Positions 48,701-63,300 are shown, counted from the stretch's first letter. The stretch is 64,000 nt of DNA from Leptoclinus maculatus (GCA_032191485.1 JAVDOI010000012.1:13725640-13789639), one strand, 5' to 3'. A program made the numbers and translations. The notes: generated by a model from the letters alone, not told the origin.

Positions 48701-51689
48701 CAGTACCCTGTAGAAGGAGAGAATGTAATGCAGTCTACAGCAGCACGTTAGAGAGGTCTTGTAACCAATTTTATATGTGACAGTTGACATTTTTTGCATT
48801 TATTGTACACGCAAATCGTAAATGAAATGAACTACAGATCCAATAATGCATTGGGAGAGCTTTGGTAAACCTGAACACCCTTAAAAGTAAGCCGAATTAG
48901 CCATCAGGAGTTCCTATTTGTACCCATGGATGTAAAGAGAACTATCACTGGATCACTTTGATGCTGAGAAAAACTTTAAAAAAACGTGATGATTCTCAGG
49001 CAAGTTCTGGATAAAGCAAATGTATGGATGTTTATTATGGACAGCGGTTATTGTTATAAAATATGTGTATCCCTTTGAAAACCCCTGTGTTAGACATTGG
49101 GATAATCTCAGATGCAACCTTGTATGATGAGTCAGACTAAAAAAAACAAGGATACCAGGCTGCAGGAGCAGAGCAAGTGCTTGAAAGAAATGGAAAGCTG
49201 AGGGGAGTGTGCACAAAGCTTCATTACATGCATTGTGACTCTATAGTACTATGTGCTCTGCATTCAACCCATTTCCATTACAGGCATCAGACACCCACCT
49301 CAAAAAACTAATTCCCCTTTTCTCCATTACCCTCTTCTCCCTCTCCAGGACACTGTCCATTAGCTCGCTCTACCAGAGGTGGAGATATTAGGGTCGATTC
49401 ATATTCACTCATTAACACTTTCTTCATGCAATATGCAGATTCCATTAACAAACAGTCTGTGTTACTGCCCAGGGCTAACAGGGAAGACGATTCAAGGCTT
49501 CTGTGGAGAACGTCTAACGGTGAAAATGCAGAATGAGTCAAGACAACTCGTTAAAGAGGTCAGAGAGACATAATAATGGGAATATAGATTCACAAGACTA
49601 TTTCTTTTGTGTTTATGCCTGAATCATACTGTCCTTGTTACGGATTTCCTTTTTTGTCTATCTATCGATACAGGCCGAATGCAGGCAGAGTACAAGAGTA
49701 TCTTCTGTGCAGGAACACATATCTTTCCCTCAGCCGGCCGGACCCCTTTGTTGCTCTTACAGATCCGGATGATAGAATTGAATCAAAGGACTGAACTGTT
49801 GGACGGCCGCAGTGTTGCAGCCGTTAAGTGGCTCTTTATACAGATTCTGTGCTACATGACGCAACATACTCGCATGTACTGTATGTAAGGTGTGAATTAT
49901 TCATAGCTAAATCCTTTAAGGCTCTGCCAACACATATGCGCATTAATGGCAGAAGGATTGCAGGGGTGAAGGAGAGATGTGACTTTGTCCGGCTGTTTCA
50001 ATTATTTTTTTTTGGAGAGAGAGAGAGAAAGAGATATGAAAACGTTTGTATGAGAGGCAGTGAAGCAATAAACAAGCGGCTCTAGCTGAGGCTTAATGTG
50101 TGCCCCACTTTGCTTGGACACATTTTTTCCTGTCCCACTACTACTTTTATAACGACACACAAAAAGCACCCTTTGAGCTTTGCTGTTGAGGAGCCAGGTA
50201 GTCCGTTTACCTCTTGAATCACGTTGTCCTAAATGTGCCAAACGAGACAAACTTCTGGAGCGGACGGTATGAAGAATCAGCTGCAGTGTAATGCCTTTTT
50301 TGTTTTTACAAACTAGGCTGCAGACAAGCCTCAAACAGCAACTAACCAAACAATCTTTTATTTCGTCAATGCAGCTGATTAATGCCGCTTGTTTGCTTCA
50401 TGGGGAGACATGACTCAGAGAGACACCCTAGTAGATTCACCGGTCGAAAACAGGATTAGTACAAAAATAACCTAGATGTTGGACATGGGACAGCTTCTAC
50501 GGTCGCTCCACATGTGGCTGTTCATTTGCCGGGGTTCCCAACCAAGTGAGAATGAATACAACCGCTCAAGCTGATCGATAGTCAAGCCAGATGATGCTGG
50601 GACGCTTGTATCCTGCAGATCGATAAGCCGGTGTCATGCGTGGGATGAGAGAGACAGGAATGACACAAAATGAGAGGATGGACTAAAATAAGAATCGATT
50701 CTTTCACAGTAAAGGCTGAGTATTAGAATATGTCTGCAGTTCATTTTGAGGTATTCAACCACTCTTAAGTCTGAACTTTCCTACTACATTGCTGTAGGTC
50801 TGAAGAAACAACAAAGCTGCCAGGCAAATATTTTTCAAGCTAGAATGAGACATTTTTTGTGTGTGTCTGCCGCACAGAAATCAAATGGAGGACGACCGGG
50901 GCAGCTGCCATGTAAAGCACTCTCTGAATCCAATAAATCTCTCCCCAAGAGCGCCACCCTAATAGTCAAGTAATAGCTGGCTCAGAGTGTTGAGCACATT
51001 TCAGAGTGTGCAAGGGAGATAGTTTTGTCAGAGAAAGCGAACGCTCCAAGTGAACCTCCCTTGATGGTAACAATAGGGGGGCACAGACTTATTTGTGAGG
51101 AATCACATATCGCACATTGAGCTTCTAAGTATAGCCCGGGTTTATCTGCTCCTGGAGACAGAAGTGACTGTATGAATACTGCATCCCTCCAGTTACCGCC
51201 ATCCTGTCAAAGAGGGTTTCAATGTTGAGCCACGCTTGAATGGATAAAGTGGATTTTTTAGCATGAGAACACTACCGTTCACTTCTGTGCTCTTTTACAT
51301 ACAGACGTGCGATGCAAAGGAAAGCTGACTGTTCCTGGAGGGCTTGAAGGCAACATTATATTTGATGGAGAACGAAGAGAGCTAAATCTTCCCTTTGTGA
51401 TGTATGGTGTTTTCAGGAAAACGTAGGGTGAGCTCCAAACCCCATGGCACAATGCTGGTTTGTGCTAAATGGACGCGGTTTCACAAAATGGCACGTGCTG
51501 TTTGTGCCTCCCTGAAACAATGGCTAACACAATTGTGTCCATATTACAAATTATTATCTTTAATATGTTGTCCTATCTGATATTTATGATATTTACCTGA
51601 TACCTAATGCAACTTTTTTACCCCTAGAAGTATTCCTCAAACCTCACCACCTGCCATAGTTTGATTGTCAGACATTTGGTCCACCCAAA

Positions 51690-51870
51690 TGTTAGCATCA
51701 CTCAAGTTTTGGATTATTGCAGAAAATTATCTCTGTGGCAAACACAGACGCTTACACGTTTTGTTCAGCAAGATCACTTCTATGGTTTTTCAAGCGAGAA
51801 TGCAATCAGCGGAAGTTTCATCTTTTATTTTCACTGTTTCTTGAACACCTGCACGTTGCTGGTTGTCGGT
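51690..51870 (+). repeat. Dispersed fish repeat, 'TATTGCAGAAAAT' family, copy 2
   Basis: TTTTGGATTATTGCAGAAAA, CTGTGGCAAACACAG and CGTTTTGTTCAGCAAGATCA match the copy at 24.27 kb in order and spacing. Similarity fades after about 51800. Confidence 0.5.
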
Positions 51871-51998
51871 GTTTTTTTTTTGTGATGTAAAAGGTTGTAC
51901 TGGACAGGTGGCTGAAAGAGAGCATAGAGACTCCTCCTATTCTATATATGCATTCTACATACACATTACTATAATTAACGTCATAGCTAAAGTCTGAT

Positions 51999-52180
51999 CA
52001 CGTTTACAACCAATAAATATTCACAATTAAGAAGCTAAAACCAATTGATAGTTGGCATTTTTGCAATAAAAAAAATGACTGAACTGATCAATCAATTATC
52101 ATAATAGTTGGCAATAGATTTTCTGTTGCTTTGACTTGTTGATTGATCGACTGATGATTTTAACTCTTAGGGCAACACGG
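51999..52180 (-). repeat. Dispersed fish repeat, 'CAACTATTTTGATAAT' family, copy 1 (truncated)
   Basis: Read on the minus strand it gives GACAGAAA-like CAACAGAAAATCTATTGCC, CAACTATTATGATAATTG, a GTCATTTTTTTTATTGC piece and AAAATGCCAACTATCAATTG. That is the order seen in a very common fish repeat and in the plus-strand copy at 54.1 kb. Confidence 0.6.
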
Positions 52181-52299
52181 TAAGGGAACAATCACCATTT
52201 TGGTTGATTGTTAAAAAAGTAAACTGTGACTAAAGAGCAGTAACCTTAAAGGAGAAGTTCTACACATCCTGAAATGTGCTTTTTCACTTTTGTTTTCAC

Positions 52300-52470
52300 C
52301 AGTAACTTCCTGGACTCTCCCTTGGTTGCCAGGCAACTGACCCTGACCAAGAAACTGCCCAGCGCATAACCCTCGTGTCGCAGTGAATTGTCGTTTTCAC
52401 ACTTTTATTTTTGTACAGATTGAACAAACACTATGTTAAGAGATGTTGTACTGAATTTTTCTTTTTTACC
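52300..52470 (+). repeat. Fragment of a dispersed fish repeat ('TTGGTTGCCAGGCAAC')
   Basis: CCTTGGTTGCCAGGCAACTG, then TTTTCACACTTTTATTTTTG and ACAGATTGAACAAACA, match a repeat I know from fish genomes. It is often found together with the TTAGACATTTTGGGAAAT piece seen at 22.2 kb. Confidence 0.55.
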
Positions 52471-52719
52471 TTTGGACTAAAAATAATAGTCGTGATTTGG
52501 TCCACTATCCCAAAACTTCTCATCCACAATAATTGCCTTTGCTCTGTGGACGAGATGTTCTCACAGACAGCACCGTGGTGCAGTGACTCCTTGATACGCT
52601 GTGTTACAGGTCAACGGCAGACTGATAACGAGCTGCAGGAGCATCAGGCCACACACTCGTTGGCACTCCCATCAAAGGTCTCTGTCAGCGTCACAACCAG
52701 TACGTTAACTTCCTGGCTT

Positions 52720-52757
52720 CTTCTTTACTTATCTTCTTTACTTATCTTCTTTCTTAT
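52720..52757 (+). repeat. 13-bp tandem repeat (CTTCTTTACTTAT)
   Basis: Two exact copies plus a third lacking one base (CTTCTTTCTTAT). Confidence 0.75.
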
Positions 52758-54080
52758 TTACGTATCGTTGCTAAATAAACTAGTGAGCAGAGGCCAGCTA
52801 GCTTAATACTATCTGCCAACATTGAAATCCCTCCTCTTTTTTTGCCATTCATCTCTTCTTAGAGGGATCTTTCCAGCTTCAAAGGGTACCCAGCGAGTGT
52901 TTGGTCTCATGACATGGAGTTAATCCCCAAACTAAAGATTTTATAAAAAAAAATGTCCCTCCTTCATCTTGTCAAATGTGCATGCTGGGCAGCTGGAGTG
53001 TGGCTGAATGAGCATGTTATCAGTACAAGAGGAGTGGAACCGAGTGTTAAATACAGGAATAAAACAGTGAATCAAGGGGTATTAGGTTGTAAGCTTTGCA
53101 TCATTGCTAATTGGGCTGCCAGTGCGCTCTTGTCAAAATCTGCCACTATTTATTTATTTTTTTCATGTTCCAAGCCTTTTTCTGTGATTCTTGGCAGAAA
53201 GTGTCTCGCAAACCACTAAAGAGGTACAGTAGAGCGCTGCAGGCAAAATAGTGCATGATGATTGTTACAATCAAATGATGTTACACAAATACTGTTTCCA
53301 AGCTACTGGATCATCCAACAGTTTCTTCATGCCTGTGTACTCTTGGCATTCTTCTCTATGTGGCCTTTTCCTCGCAATTTCTGTCTTAATTGGTGTTTTC
53401 GTAGGAGTCATTCTCAGTCGATGGTTTCAGGTGGGTGTGGAGGGGTTGTCCTTTTCATTTACTGTTTTATGATTCTGCCATTATGAAGCCTTTCAAGGTT
53501 GTAACTGTGATTAACGGCTATGCAAAACCCCCTCACTTGACTTCTGTGAACACAGAATCTAAAATCTGACACTCCAGCAGCGTTTCAAGTCAGTCACGAT
53601 GCATGCATGCGTGTGCGTCTCTCCGAAGGGGGTCCAGCACATGGCTTCGTGACAATGGCCCCGAGCTCGGCCACAGGGCCTGTCAGCTGTGATCTCGCTG
53701 CCATCAGAAGCCTCTGACCTTCTGCAGAGGCTGTTTGAGGACTAGAGAAGTAACCGCCCTCTGACTTTATAGAGGCTCATTTCAAGGAGCGTTGAATCGG
53801 TGTCAGGGAGCTGCAGTGATTGAAGGTGTTAGTGGCTAAATGAGACATGATAATGGTGACCTGTCCAGCTGTCCAGCCAATCCCGCTGGGGGAAAGTGTG
53901 AAAATCCAAGTCAAGTGACAAACTCTATAATTGACATGACTTAATGCTAGAATACATCCTCACACTGCTTCTTAATTCTGTATTTGTTGTGAAGAAACGT
54001 AGAACAGAGCTGCAACATGAAACACAACCTTTATGAAAATGCCGTCTTCAGAAAGCTATTCCTCATATATCTCATATTAA
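52758..54080. other. Non-coding stretch, no gene seen
   Basis: Nothing recognisable beyond background AT-rich sequence. The part 53600-53830 is more GC-rich, but open frames are short. Confidence 0.45.
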
Positions 54081-54390
54081 CAGATGAAACAATTAGTCAA
54101 TTAATTGACCGGTTGACTGACAGTATTATTATTCTGCAACAATTTTGATAATTGGTTAATCGATGTCGTCATTTTTAAAGCTAAATTTCTCCAAAAAATG
54201 TCTTGTCAAATGTGAATATTTGGTGGTTTTCTGAGGCTTTTATGATTATAAATCAAACACATTTGAGATTTCGACTGTTTGTTGGACAAAGAAAAATCCT
54301 CTTAAGAGTTTTTCACTATTTTATTATTTTGTTAGTTGAGAAAAAGATCAGCAGATGAATCAATAATGAAAATAATATTTAATTGTAGTC
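54081..54390 (+). repeat. Dispersed fish repeat, 'CAACTATTTTGATAAT' family, copy 2
   Basis: It has AAACAATTAGTCAATTAATT, GCAACAATTTTGATAATTGG, TTAATCGATGTCGTCATTTT and TTTGTTGGACAAAG. It ends GAATCAATAATGAAAATAAT then ATTTAATTGTAGTC. This matches the full length of a very common fish element of about 300 bp whose ends carry imperfect inverted AATCGATTAATC-like motifs. Confidence 0.7.
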
Positions 54391-54936
54391 ATACATATGC
54401 AGTATTAACATCTTGGTCAGGCTTATTTCACGAGGTTTAAGTGAGACGGATTAACTTTATACAAAAGAAAATGAGTTTTTTTGCGCCAGGAATTAAACGC
54501 CTAATCATAGGAATCTCATACGAATATAAATAATATGAGAAAGAGATGCGGTGTCCCGAATGTGTCAACTGAACATTGTCAGAGAAATGAATGACCACAG
54601 AATAGAAGCTGTTAAAATAAAGAACTTTAAGGTTGAGATGACGCACGGCTTTGTTCTCCCCCGCCGATTGCAATAAAATAGAAAGTATGTCTTCCATGTC
54701 AATACACAGAAACAGTAGACACACTCTGGGCGCAGCCGGCCTTGTGGCTCCTTTGTGCCTTTCAGCGGGAAACACATTCGATTCCAGGGTTCTTCCTGTT
54801 TAGTCTCGCTGGCTGTTAAATCCTTGTGTCAAACTTCAAGGTCTTTGTCTCACAAACATCATTTTTGCAGGGATAAAGGAGGACACCTTCCAATTCAGGG
54901 TCCTTTGACATGCTTGGATTTTCTGAAATGCTAGGA

Positions 54937-54985
<49 letters not shown>

Positions 54986-57100
54986 TGCAGCATCCATACT
55001 TGCAGGTTTGCTGTGTGCATCTTGGGTTTTCACAATTGAATACAGCCCATTAATTATTCACCCCTCCCTGCTCTATCACAGCCTCCTTAGTCCTCTTTAT
55101 CTCTTGCCTCGGTCTCTTTCGTCGAATTTTCCGCAGCAGATAGTGGGAGAATGCAAACCTCTCTTTGTAGCAAAGCTTAGCGTAAACCAAGCTAACTTAG
55201 TGTAAGACGGTCCATTAAGTGAAGCGTGGGACCTGAAAATTGTTCCTTTCATCTCTCCTCTGGTTAATTCTTGGATCAAAGAAGACGAGGCAGAGCATGA
55301 ATGGAACATTGATTGGAAACCACAGCTAAGAGTTGGAACGGGTTAACAGCCCCACAACACGGCCATCTGTGCTTGGAGATCAAGGCGAAAAACATCTTTG
55401 TGAGAACTCTGTCTCTGTTTCACGACCCTCTTTGACATTTCAGCAAAAACTTTCGCCGACTCAAATATGTTAAAATACTGTTGCGGCAAAACTCCTGTGC
55501 AAGTTTCCAGGCCTTGCGTGTGCCTCTGCAGTCATCTTACGTAGCTTAATAAAGACATTTTGTTCCAGTAATTGTGCTTAAAAATGAATGCAGCTTTTGA
55601 GAGCCAGTCTACTGCTAGCATTCATCATGTTCTGACAGCTTCCCCTGAAGATTAAGCATTCACCCTCAACGCCAGAGGAAAACAGGGAGGAGCCCAGATG
55701 AGAAACGGGATCATTAACTTGAGGCTCCTCGGAGGAAATAGGTGTCTGATTGAACAATTGGGACTTTCTGAGCCAAAAGCTTCGAGAAAGACTTTGATCC
55801 ATAACAGGATCGTGCGAAAGATTTGTATGAGCATCTTTGTAAAAAAATGTTCCAGCTGGATACTGGGTGATGCTAGATTAGTACTGGAGCGTAATCCGTC
55901 TTCTAGTGACGCACTGATCTTTTGGGTCTGGGGGAGAAGAACAAAAGCTGATCGCTAAACCCATCAAGTGCTGTCTGTTTGGTAATCTAAGGTGCGTCTG
56001 GATTAGATTCAATCCTCTGAAGTTCATTAGCCTAGCTTTGCACCGAAGTCAACTTGTTTAGCAGATAAACTGCTAAAGAGTGAGACGGAGACACTTTAAT
56101 TTTTCCACTTTGGCAGAGATGAGTATTCAAATTGATACAGTATTTCAGAAGCACGATCCCCGACTTTGCTCTCAAACATTTGATTTGTTCCTTCTTTGTC
56201 TAAATCGTATGCCTGCCTGTCTGAAACTTTTTAGTCTGAGCACTTTGCCAAGCAGCCATTAGAGTGTTCCTGTGGATAAAATGATCTGATGGAGACACGT
56301 TGCAATCCTTTTTCAACGAGGTCAACGTCATTTCTTTGATTAGTACAGTATGTAACCCCAAGTGAAAACTCTTCACCAAACAATTATCTCATTTTTTGCC
56401 AACACTTAAATCCCAATCTTGCTTTTGGAAAGGTGAAGGCAGAAGACTCTTATTGACAAAACTAGTTTCCTGGTCCCTCATTGGCTTCTCACTTGGAAGA
56501 ACAAGCAGTTGTGTTTAGTGGAGCCAAGCCAGAAGCACTGCCTCCGGGAATTGAAGCAGAGCCTCAACAGTGGTGCACAGGCCTGATTTAACCTTCAGCC
56601 TGATCACATCTGGACCTAAAACTATCAGCTACTGTGTGCCTTTTATGGAGGGTTAAAATATATACACCCAGGCCCATTATGTGCCTGTTATGGTAACAGT
56701 TTCAGTATGAAAATGTACCTCTCCCGTACTTCTGAGTGTGTAGGTCTCTTCTTTTTTTTTAGCTAAGCCCTGCTGCGTACTCTCACATTTGCACAGAGTC
56801 GCAGCTGGAGGCTGCACAGTACACTCACAGTTTTATCTGTTGGTCACTGAGCAGCCCCTCTGGAGCTGTTGCCTTTGACTTACTGCCCTTAAAGTCTGAA
56901 AGTAAAACCTTGAAAAACAACTTAACTTAAAGCTTGCACACAACTTTTTTTTTGCCAAGCTTGGACACTCCTAATTATCATTGCGAAACATCTGTATTTA
57001 GAATATCAACATTTCGACATGTACAAGCCTTTTGATGCGTAAATGTGAAACAGCCATTAGTGACTGTTAGTGTCATTGCTCAATGTACCCTAACATGCAC
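54391..57100. other. Non-coding stretch, no gene seen
   Basis: It contains a (CT)20 tract at 54941-54980. Otherwise no recognisable gene or repeat. Confidence 0.45.
54941..54980 (+). repeat. (CT)20 microsatellite
   Basis: Twenty uninterrupted CT units. On the plus strand they run into CCCTCTGCAG, which would look like a strong splice acceptor if anything were transcribed in that direction. Confidence 0.95.
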
Positions 57101-57101
57101 A

Positions 57102-57605
57102 CAGACTCTGATTGTATGTAAGAAGTGGACGTAATGACCGTGACGTCAGCCATTGGTTTGTGGACTACCGCTTGGAAGGGTTTTTAACCGTCGACGTTGG
57201 GCTTTTTGCAACCAGCATTCGAAGAATGTGACTTAAGACATTTTTAGGCAACCAGCAGGTTACAAGACCTTTCATGACCTGAAAAACGCACTGTGAAAGG
57301 GTTGAAGTTTTAAGACGAAAACTCTGACAACTCCCAGACCTGACAACATTGAGTTAGTGACCTGTCAATCACAAGGTAGCTCCGCCCTAAAGCATACCCT
57401 GCTTTATGGTCTACTTTTCTCTAAATGGGATCATAATTTACTAAATGAGCATCATGCTGTATTGAACAAGACTTGAGCCAATAAATTAAGTGAGAAGTAG
57501 GGTCATAGACTTCAATATAATCAGACTTCTATTTGCAACCAGAGGTGTCGCCCCCTGCTGGCTATTAGAACGAATGAAAGTATAAGGCACTTCTGTTCTT
57601 ATTGA
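57102..57605 (+). repeat. Dispersed fish repeat, 'GTATATAAGAAGTGGACG' family, copy 2
   Basis: GTATGTAAGAAGTGGACG, GTGACGTCAGCCATTGG, GACCTGTCAATCACAAGG, CCGCCCTAAAGCATACC, AAATGAGCATCATGCTG and TGTCGCCCCCTGCTGGC appear in the same order as in the copy at 2.53 kb. Both copies lie in the same orientation. The middle differs by a segment around 57180-57350. Confidence 0.7.
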
Positions 57606-59857
57606 AACCTACAGGCAGCTTTACATTTCTAGTTCTCCTAACCAGCATGTCTTTAGAACTTGACACACAAAGGTTGTATAATCGACAACACCACTGGTCT
57701 ATCATTTGTATCAACTATGGAGCAATTTGATGGTGAGCTAGTCCCAGTTTTCTTGTGCTCTAAAAGTACCCGAGAATATTATTGCAGACTTACTTATGAA
57801 GTTTATTACACTGATCGATAGTTGGTGGCAGAAAAGGGAGCTGAAGGAGACTGATATTTGATAGTAACTTGGACGCAAACATCTTTGCTAATGTTTCACG
57901 AAGAAGGAAAGTATTAAAATGTATTTAACTTGTGTATTTGTATGCTTCAAGAGTACAATGCAATATGCATTTGATGGGAAACACCCCACAGGGTATACCT
58001 TTTAACATATGTGTGGTTATATGCAGAATACATGTTTGTAGAAAAGCTTTAACCACACATGAGTTAACATTTAGAATAAATTTACACTCTTTGTGAACGC
58101 TGCAAACCGCGCACACAGTGTATAAATAACTGTGGCTACACACGCTTTGTTTCTTAATATACTGTTTATGCAGCGCATGTCTTGTTGCTAATAAAGGTCC
58201 TGTCAAGCTCCGTCTATGTTCGCCAGGGGGCTGCTTTGCTGAGCCAGTGCATAATTGTACAGGTCTCCCTTGTCAGCTCTCCAAAGCTCCCTGGGCTCGA
58301 CGCGAGGCATCACAGCAAGAGAACAAGGGTCACAACCACTAGACATATCATTAATCACAGAATCTGGGGGTTTTAGTCCGGGATTATCCGTCCCTCGGGG
58401 GGCTGAGTCAGTTATGGAGTCCCCCGTAGGTGCTGCAGCTAGAGGGAAATGTCAGTCTGGTGGTGCCTGATAGACTCTGCCCCGGTTGAGGCAATCTTCA
58501 GAGAGGATGAAAGGGTTGGAACATTGATTTCAGTTCAAGAAGCAGGTGGGAGGAAAAGGGGAATAGGAGCGAGTCAGAAAAGCCTGCAAACTAGCAGTCT
58601 GTCCCCAGTCGAGGGAAATGTAGTCAGATTAAGCGAAGCAATGCGCACGTGGGTGCAGGGGGAAAACAAGTCAGTCGACTCGTTCTGGTCCCCGTGATAA
58701 CTTCTTCCCCTAATTTCACACATTTACAGAATTTCTGAGGAATTTATTTCTTAACCACAATGAAAACGCGACCATTTTCAGACGTCTACAACTTTTTCTG
58801 TACAGTACGTAGAAATGTTTATTGAGGATTTGTGCCTTCTTTTTCATATGGGAGCGACAGGATGTTTCTGAGTGAAGCAAACACAGGTGCCATGATAAGG
58901 ATTGTACTTAAAAATATTCAGAGGGAATTGAGGATTCAATTTAGAGCTGCACTTACATTAACATCCTGTTCTTTTCTCTCCCTCAAGGTGCTAGTTTTCT
59001 ACCCACATGTTGTCAATTTCACCTTGTTATTTTAGCACTGCAAGGTACAAATGTGAAAGAAATGTGCGTCTGACATACACAAAGGAGTTAGAGTGTAATG
59101 GATAAATGATGTACAATGCAGAACAAAGTGTCACACATTAATGCCTCTATTCCGTGGGTACATTCCGCTCCGTTTTGTATCAGTCCGGGGCATTCCAGGT
59201 GGATGCGATGAGCATCTGAGACAAGGAGGCCAGGTGCCCACTTTTCTGACTTTACCTCCTAAAGAGAGGGGAGGGGTCAGCTGCCCCCAAGGCTGTTGTC
59301 TTAACCTGCACGATTAATGGTGCATTAACTAGATGGCAGGTCTTTGAGCACATCACGACTCTCCCATCGCCTCTGCATTATTAATGCCAGCACAAAGGGC
59401 CTGTTTAATGAGCCAAAACTCTCTCAGTGGATGTTGATTAGGCATGCAATGGGTGTAAAGGCTCAACCCTCTGAATGTATCTACATTTCAGGGGATGAGA
59501 TCTTTTTCTTTTCTTTTTTTTTTGGCGGCTAATTTGCGTATATCTTTCACATTTATTAACCAAAGTTTGAGACACAGGAAAGCCTTGGAGAGAGACAAGG
59601 GATGACTTGTGATAGAGGACCAGGGATTAACTCACTAGCCTCATTAACATGCAGTGGAGTAGTGTTAAGTGGCGGATTAAAAACCACCTTTATAGCTAGC
59701 GTCTGTGTCGGGAGTGATACCCGGCCAATCCAAAGACCAGGATTGTAACCAATTAGATTTAGTGATACAATGGTGACTGGATCCGCCCACTTACTGTCAA
59801 AAAGAAAAAACACTTGTGAGCGAGCAGGTGAAAGTTTCGCGAGCAGAAGAGCAGTGA
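57606..59857. other. Non-coding stretch, no gene seen
   Basis: No recognisable gene or named repeat. Frames at 58182-58697 on the plus strand overlap one another and carry no known motif. Confidence 0.45.
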
Positions 59858-60336
<479 letters not shown>

Positions 60337-60392
60337 GTGTGTATATATATGTTTGTATGTATATATATACATATATATATGCATACATATAT

Positions 60393-63300
60393 CAATATTT
60401 GTACAGCAAATACAGATACATAAAACAGGATTCAACAATACAAACTTAGAGAAAAGTGAACATGGGCTCTTTGTAAAAAGATTGATGGGAAGTTAAGATC
60501 ATTGTCCAGGGAAGTGTGTAATATATGAATATTCATGATTTGTTACAAGCCTAATAGAGAATGCCTGTGTGCAGATTTTGTACGAGCATGTTCCTGCATT
60601 CATAGCTTTTACCCACACTGTGCCAAATCTGCAGCAATCCATTTTCCACTGATTAAAACAAGATAGATTTTTGTCAACTGCTGCCACCGACTCTTTGTAT
60701 GATGATGTATGCGTGGTTGTACACATGGCCTACAGCAGAGTGCTCGGTTTATCACAGTTTTATGACGGCGCAGGACCATTGAAACAGCTAGGTTATCTTT
60801 GCTGCTGTTTGGTTGGTAAAACATGATCACAGCAAGGCCAAATAATGCGTGCGGTCTCATTATCTCCCTTACTCTGACAGGAAAGGCGTTGGAGGGAGAA
60901 CCACAGGCATTTTAATCACTGTCAATGGCCAGCATATCAATTTCCAAAGGCAGTATGCAGGTCTGCACTGGCCTTTCACAAGGAACCTTTGAGTTGTTTA
61001 CTAATGAATTCATGAATATCACTGCATTATTGGACGTGTTACATTCACAACCAATACCGGTTTCCAGGTTGGAATTGTAATTTCCGAAATGTAAAATCCC
61101 TGGAGGTGCACATTATCCCCTTATTTCTTCAAATTATCAGGATTTCTTGCTGGAACATATTAGCATATATCTATATTTTTGGTCATAATAAGCAGTATCT
61201 GCGCAACAATGCAACAGCTTTGAGTGAAGAACAATAACCAGTTTCTTGGGGCAAACGTTCCAGCACAATTCAACAAATGAATTCATATAGCAACAATTAC
61301 TTTAACCGGCTGTTATTATCCTTTCAAACAGCAGCAATGTGGCGACAAAGGTAGCAATTAAGAAACGCTCTCCTTAAAGAGAGCTTCATCTCTGAACAGC
61401 ACTAATTACTGCGGAGAATAAACCCCTTCTATCGGCGCTGCACCTATTAAATGTCCATGCTGTTTTAGCTGCTGTGAGGGTGAGAAAGGTTTCCACATTA
61501 CAGTAATCACTTTAATTTCCTTACACAGCCAGCGCAATCAGAGCTCGCTTTAGTTTGTGTGCAACAAGGTTGAAAAAGCAGTTATTTGTCATTGACGTGG
61601 TGATGAGGCTGAGGCTGCTTGATGAATGCAGAACAAGACGTGTTAAAAACAAAAAGTTCAATGCATAGGCAACAACCTACAGTACGTGTGTGTGTGTGTG
61701 TTCATTGTAGAAATGCCACTCGCTGCACTGCTCTCTGGCACTTTAGTAATGGTCTACTGATGGTGCTGAAAGAAGTGAGTCAAGACGGGCTCAATGACAA
61801 AAGAGAAAAAAAAAACGCTCCAAGCATAGTTGTTCATCTCTTTGAAGTGAGGTTGCTTAGTAATTCTCTGCTCTTAATGTGTTTCTCTTGTCCTTAAGCA
61901 TATGGGGCCAGTTATTTTTTCCTCTTTTGGTCACTTTTCCACTGGACACTGGAATCTCACCATCCGGCGGAGGGACTGCAGCAGATGGATGAACCATCCT
62001 GTGACACAAACAAACACCAACACTAAATGCTTGCTCAGTCAACCGCCGCACCTGGTAGAAAGGCAGCGTTGTGTCGGTGTGTGTGAGCATATGTTAGGTG
62101 TGTGTATCTCTCCCTCTCAGACGACTCAATATTAATCCAGGCACGGAGTCCACGATCTAATACAAAAAACATTACAGATACATTTATAACGATCCACATT
62201 AACCCTAGCCCCATGATATCTTGCATGAATTATTCAGTTATTCCGTCAGTCAGTAGTATGCAGTGGGTGACTTCCCCTTTTCACAGAGCTTTTTGGGAAA
62301 TAAATAATGTGGAAACACAACCTGTCACACTGTAGACTGGACGATGTGATCATAAATCTGCCCTCTACTCTCTCGAGAGATAAGAGGACAACCTGAACAA
62401 GCTGCCTCGGATAGCTGGAACAAACAAAAGTTAGCACAGAGAACAGAGTTCAGGGACAAGTCGTGACTATTGGGCTTTTTAGTTGAAGACTACAATGACA
62501 CAAGCGCGTGTGTATCATCAACTTTTCATACGAGCATACGGTAAAAGTGCTGAATACGTATTGGTACAGTGACACCATGCAGCATGTATTGTAGCCATCC
62601 ATGCATATGGGAACTGCATCCTGCCCGTGCTCCTATTAAAAATAAATATAAAAATACACAATTTCCACTTTTAGTTATGCCCAAAGGGTTTGGAAATGTG
62701 ATTTAAACCTTGGAACACACATGCAGCATCTGCTCCCCCTCCACAGAGACCACAAAGGCTCACTGAAACTTTAATGTTTCATCAGATCGTATCTGCCTTA
62801 GCATGTACTGAAAAGAAGCCACATGCACCCAGGGAATCTGCAGAGGACTCGCTTAAAATGCTGCAGGAGCACCGCGAGCTCAGCATGGCGCGCCATAACA
62901 TTGTTGACATGGATTTTCTGGTTATTAGCATACTGACGTTTGACAGTAGAAGTGAGGAGAGCAGAGAGCTAATGTGCCCACAGTGACATTTCCCTGTGGA
63001 CCTGCGGTGAACTCTCACAACCCCTTTAGCTTTTCTCATCTCTCAAGAGTGCCGCTGGAGCGAGGGTCAGGACTTCTTCCTTATCTGTCTCAGAGACACA
63101 GGAGGATGGAAATTGGCAAAGAAAAAAAGAAAAAAAGTATTCTCCGTGGAGTTTTTTTTTTCTGCAGTATGTTGCGATGGATCTTCAATGTTGTTTTGCT
63201 TGACTTTCAAATGACTTGTGACTTATGTAAGAGGCACAGTAAAGTGCTGCTTTCTATGCACATAAACTGTCTCGACAACAACAAAACGTCATGTGATCGA

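Larger units (their letters stand above)
44716..51690. other. Upstream region of grm4, mostly featureless
   Basis: Apart from the GT tract at 45309 and the open frame at 45484, I see no gene or named repeat. The part 46450-46800 is somewhat richer in CpG and could hold an upstream exon or promoter, but no specific motif supports that. Confidence 0.35.

Noticed and set aside
54941..54990. Strong acceptor-like CT tract followed by CTGCAG on the plus strand
   Set aside because: The pyrimidine tract is a microsatellite, and nothing exon-like follows on the plus strand.
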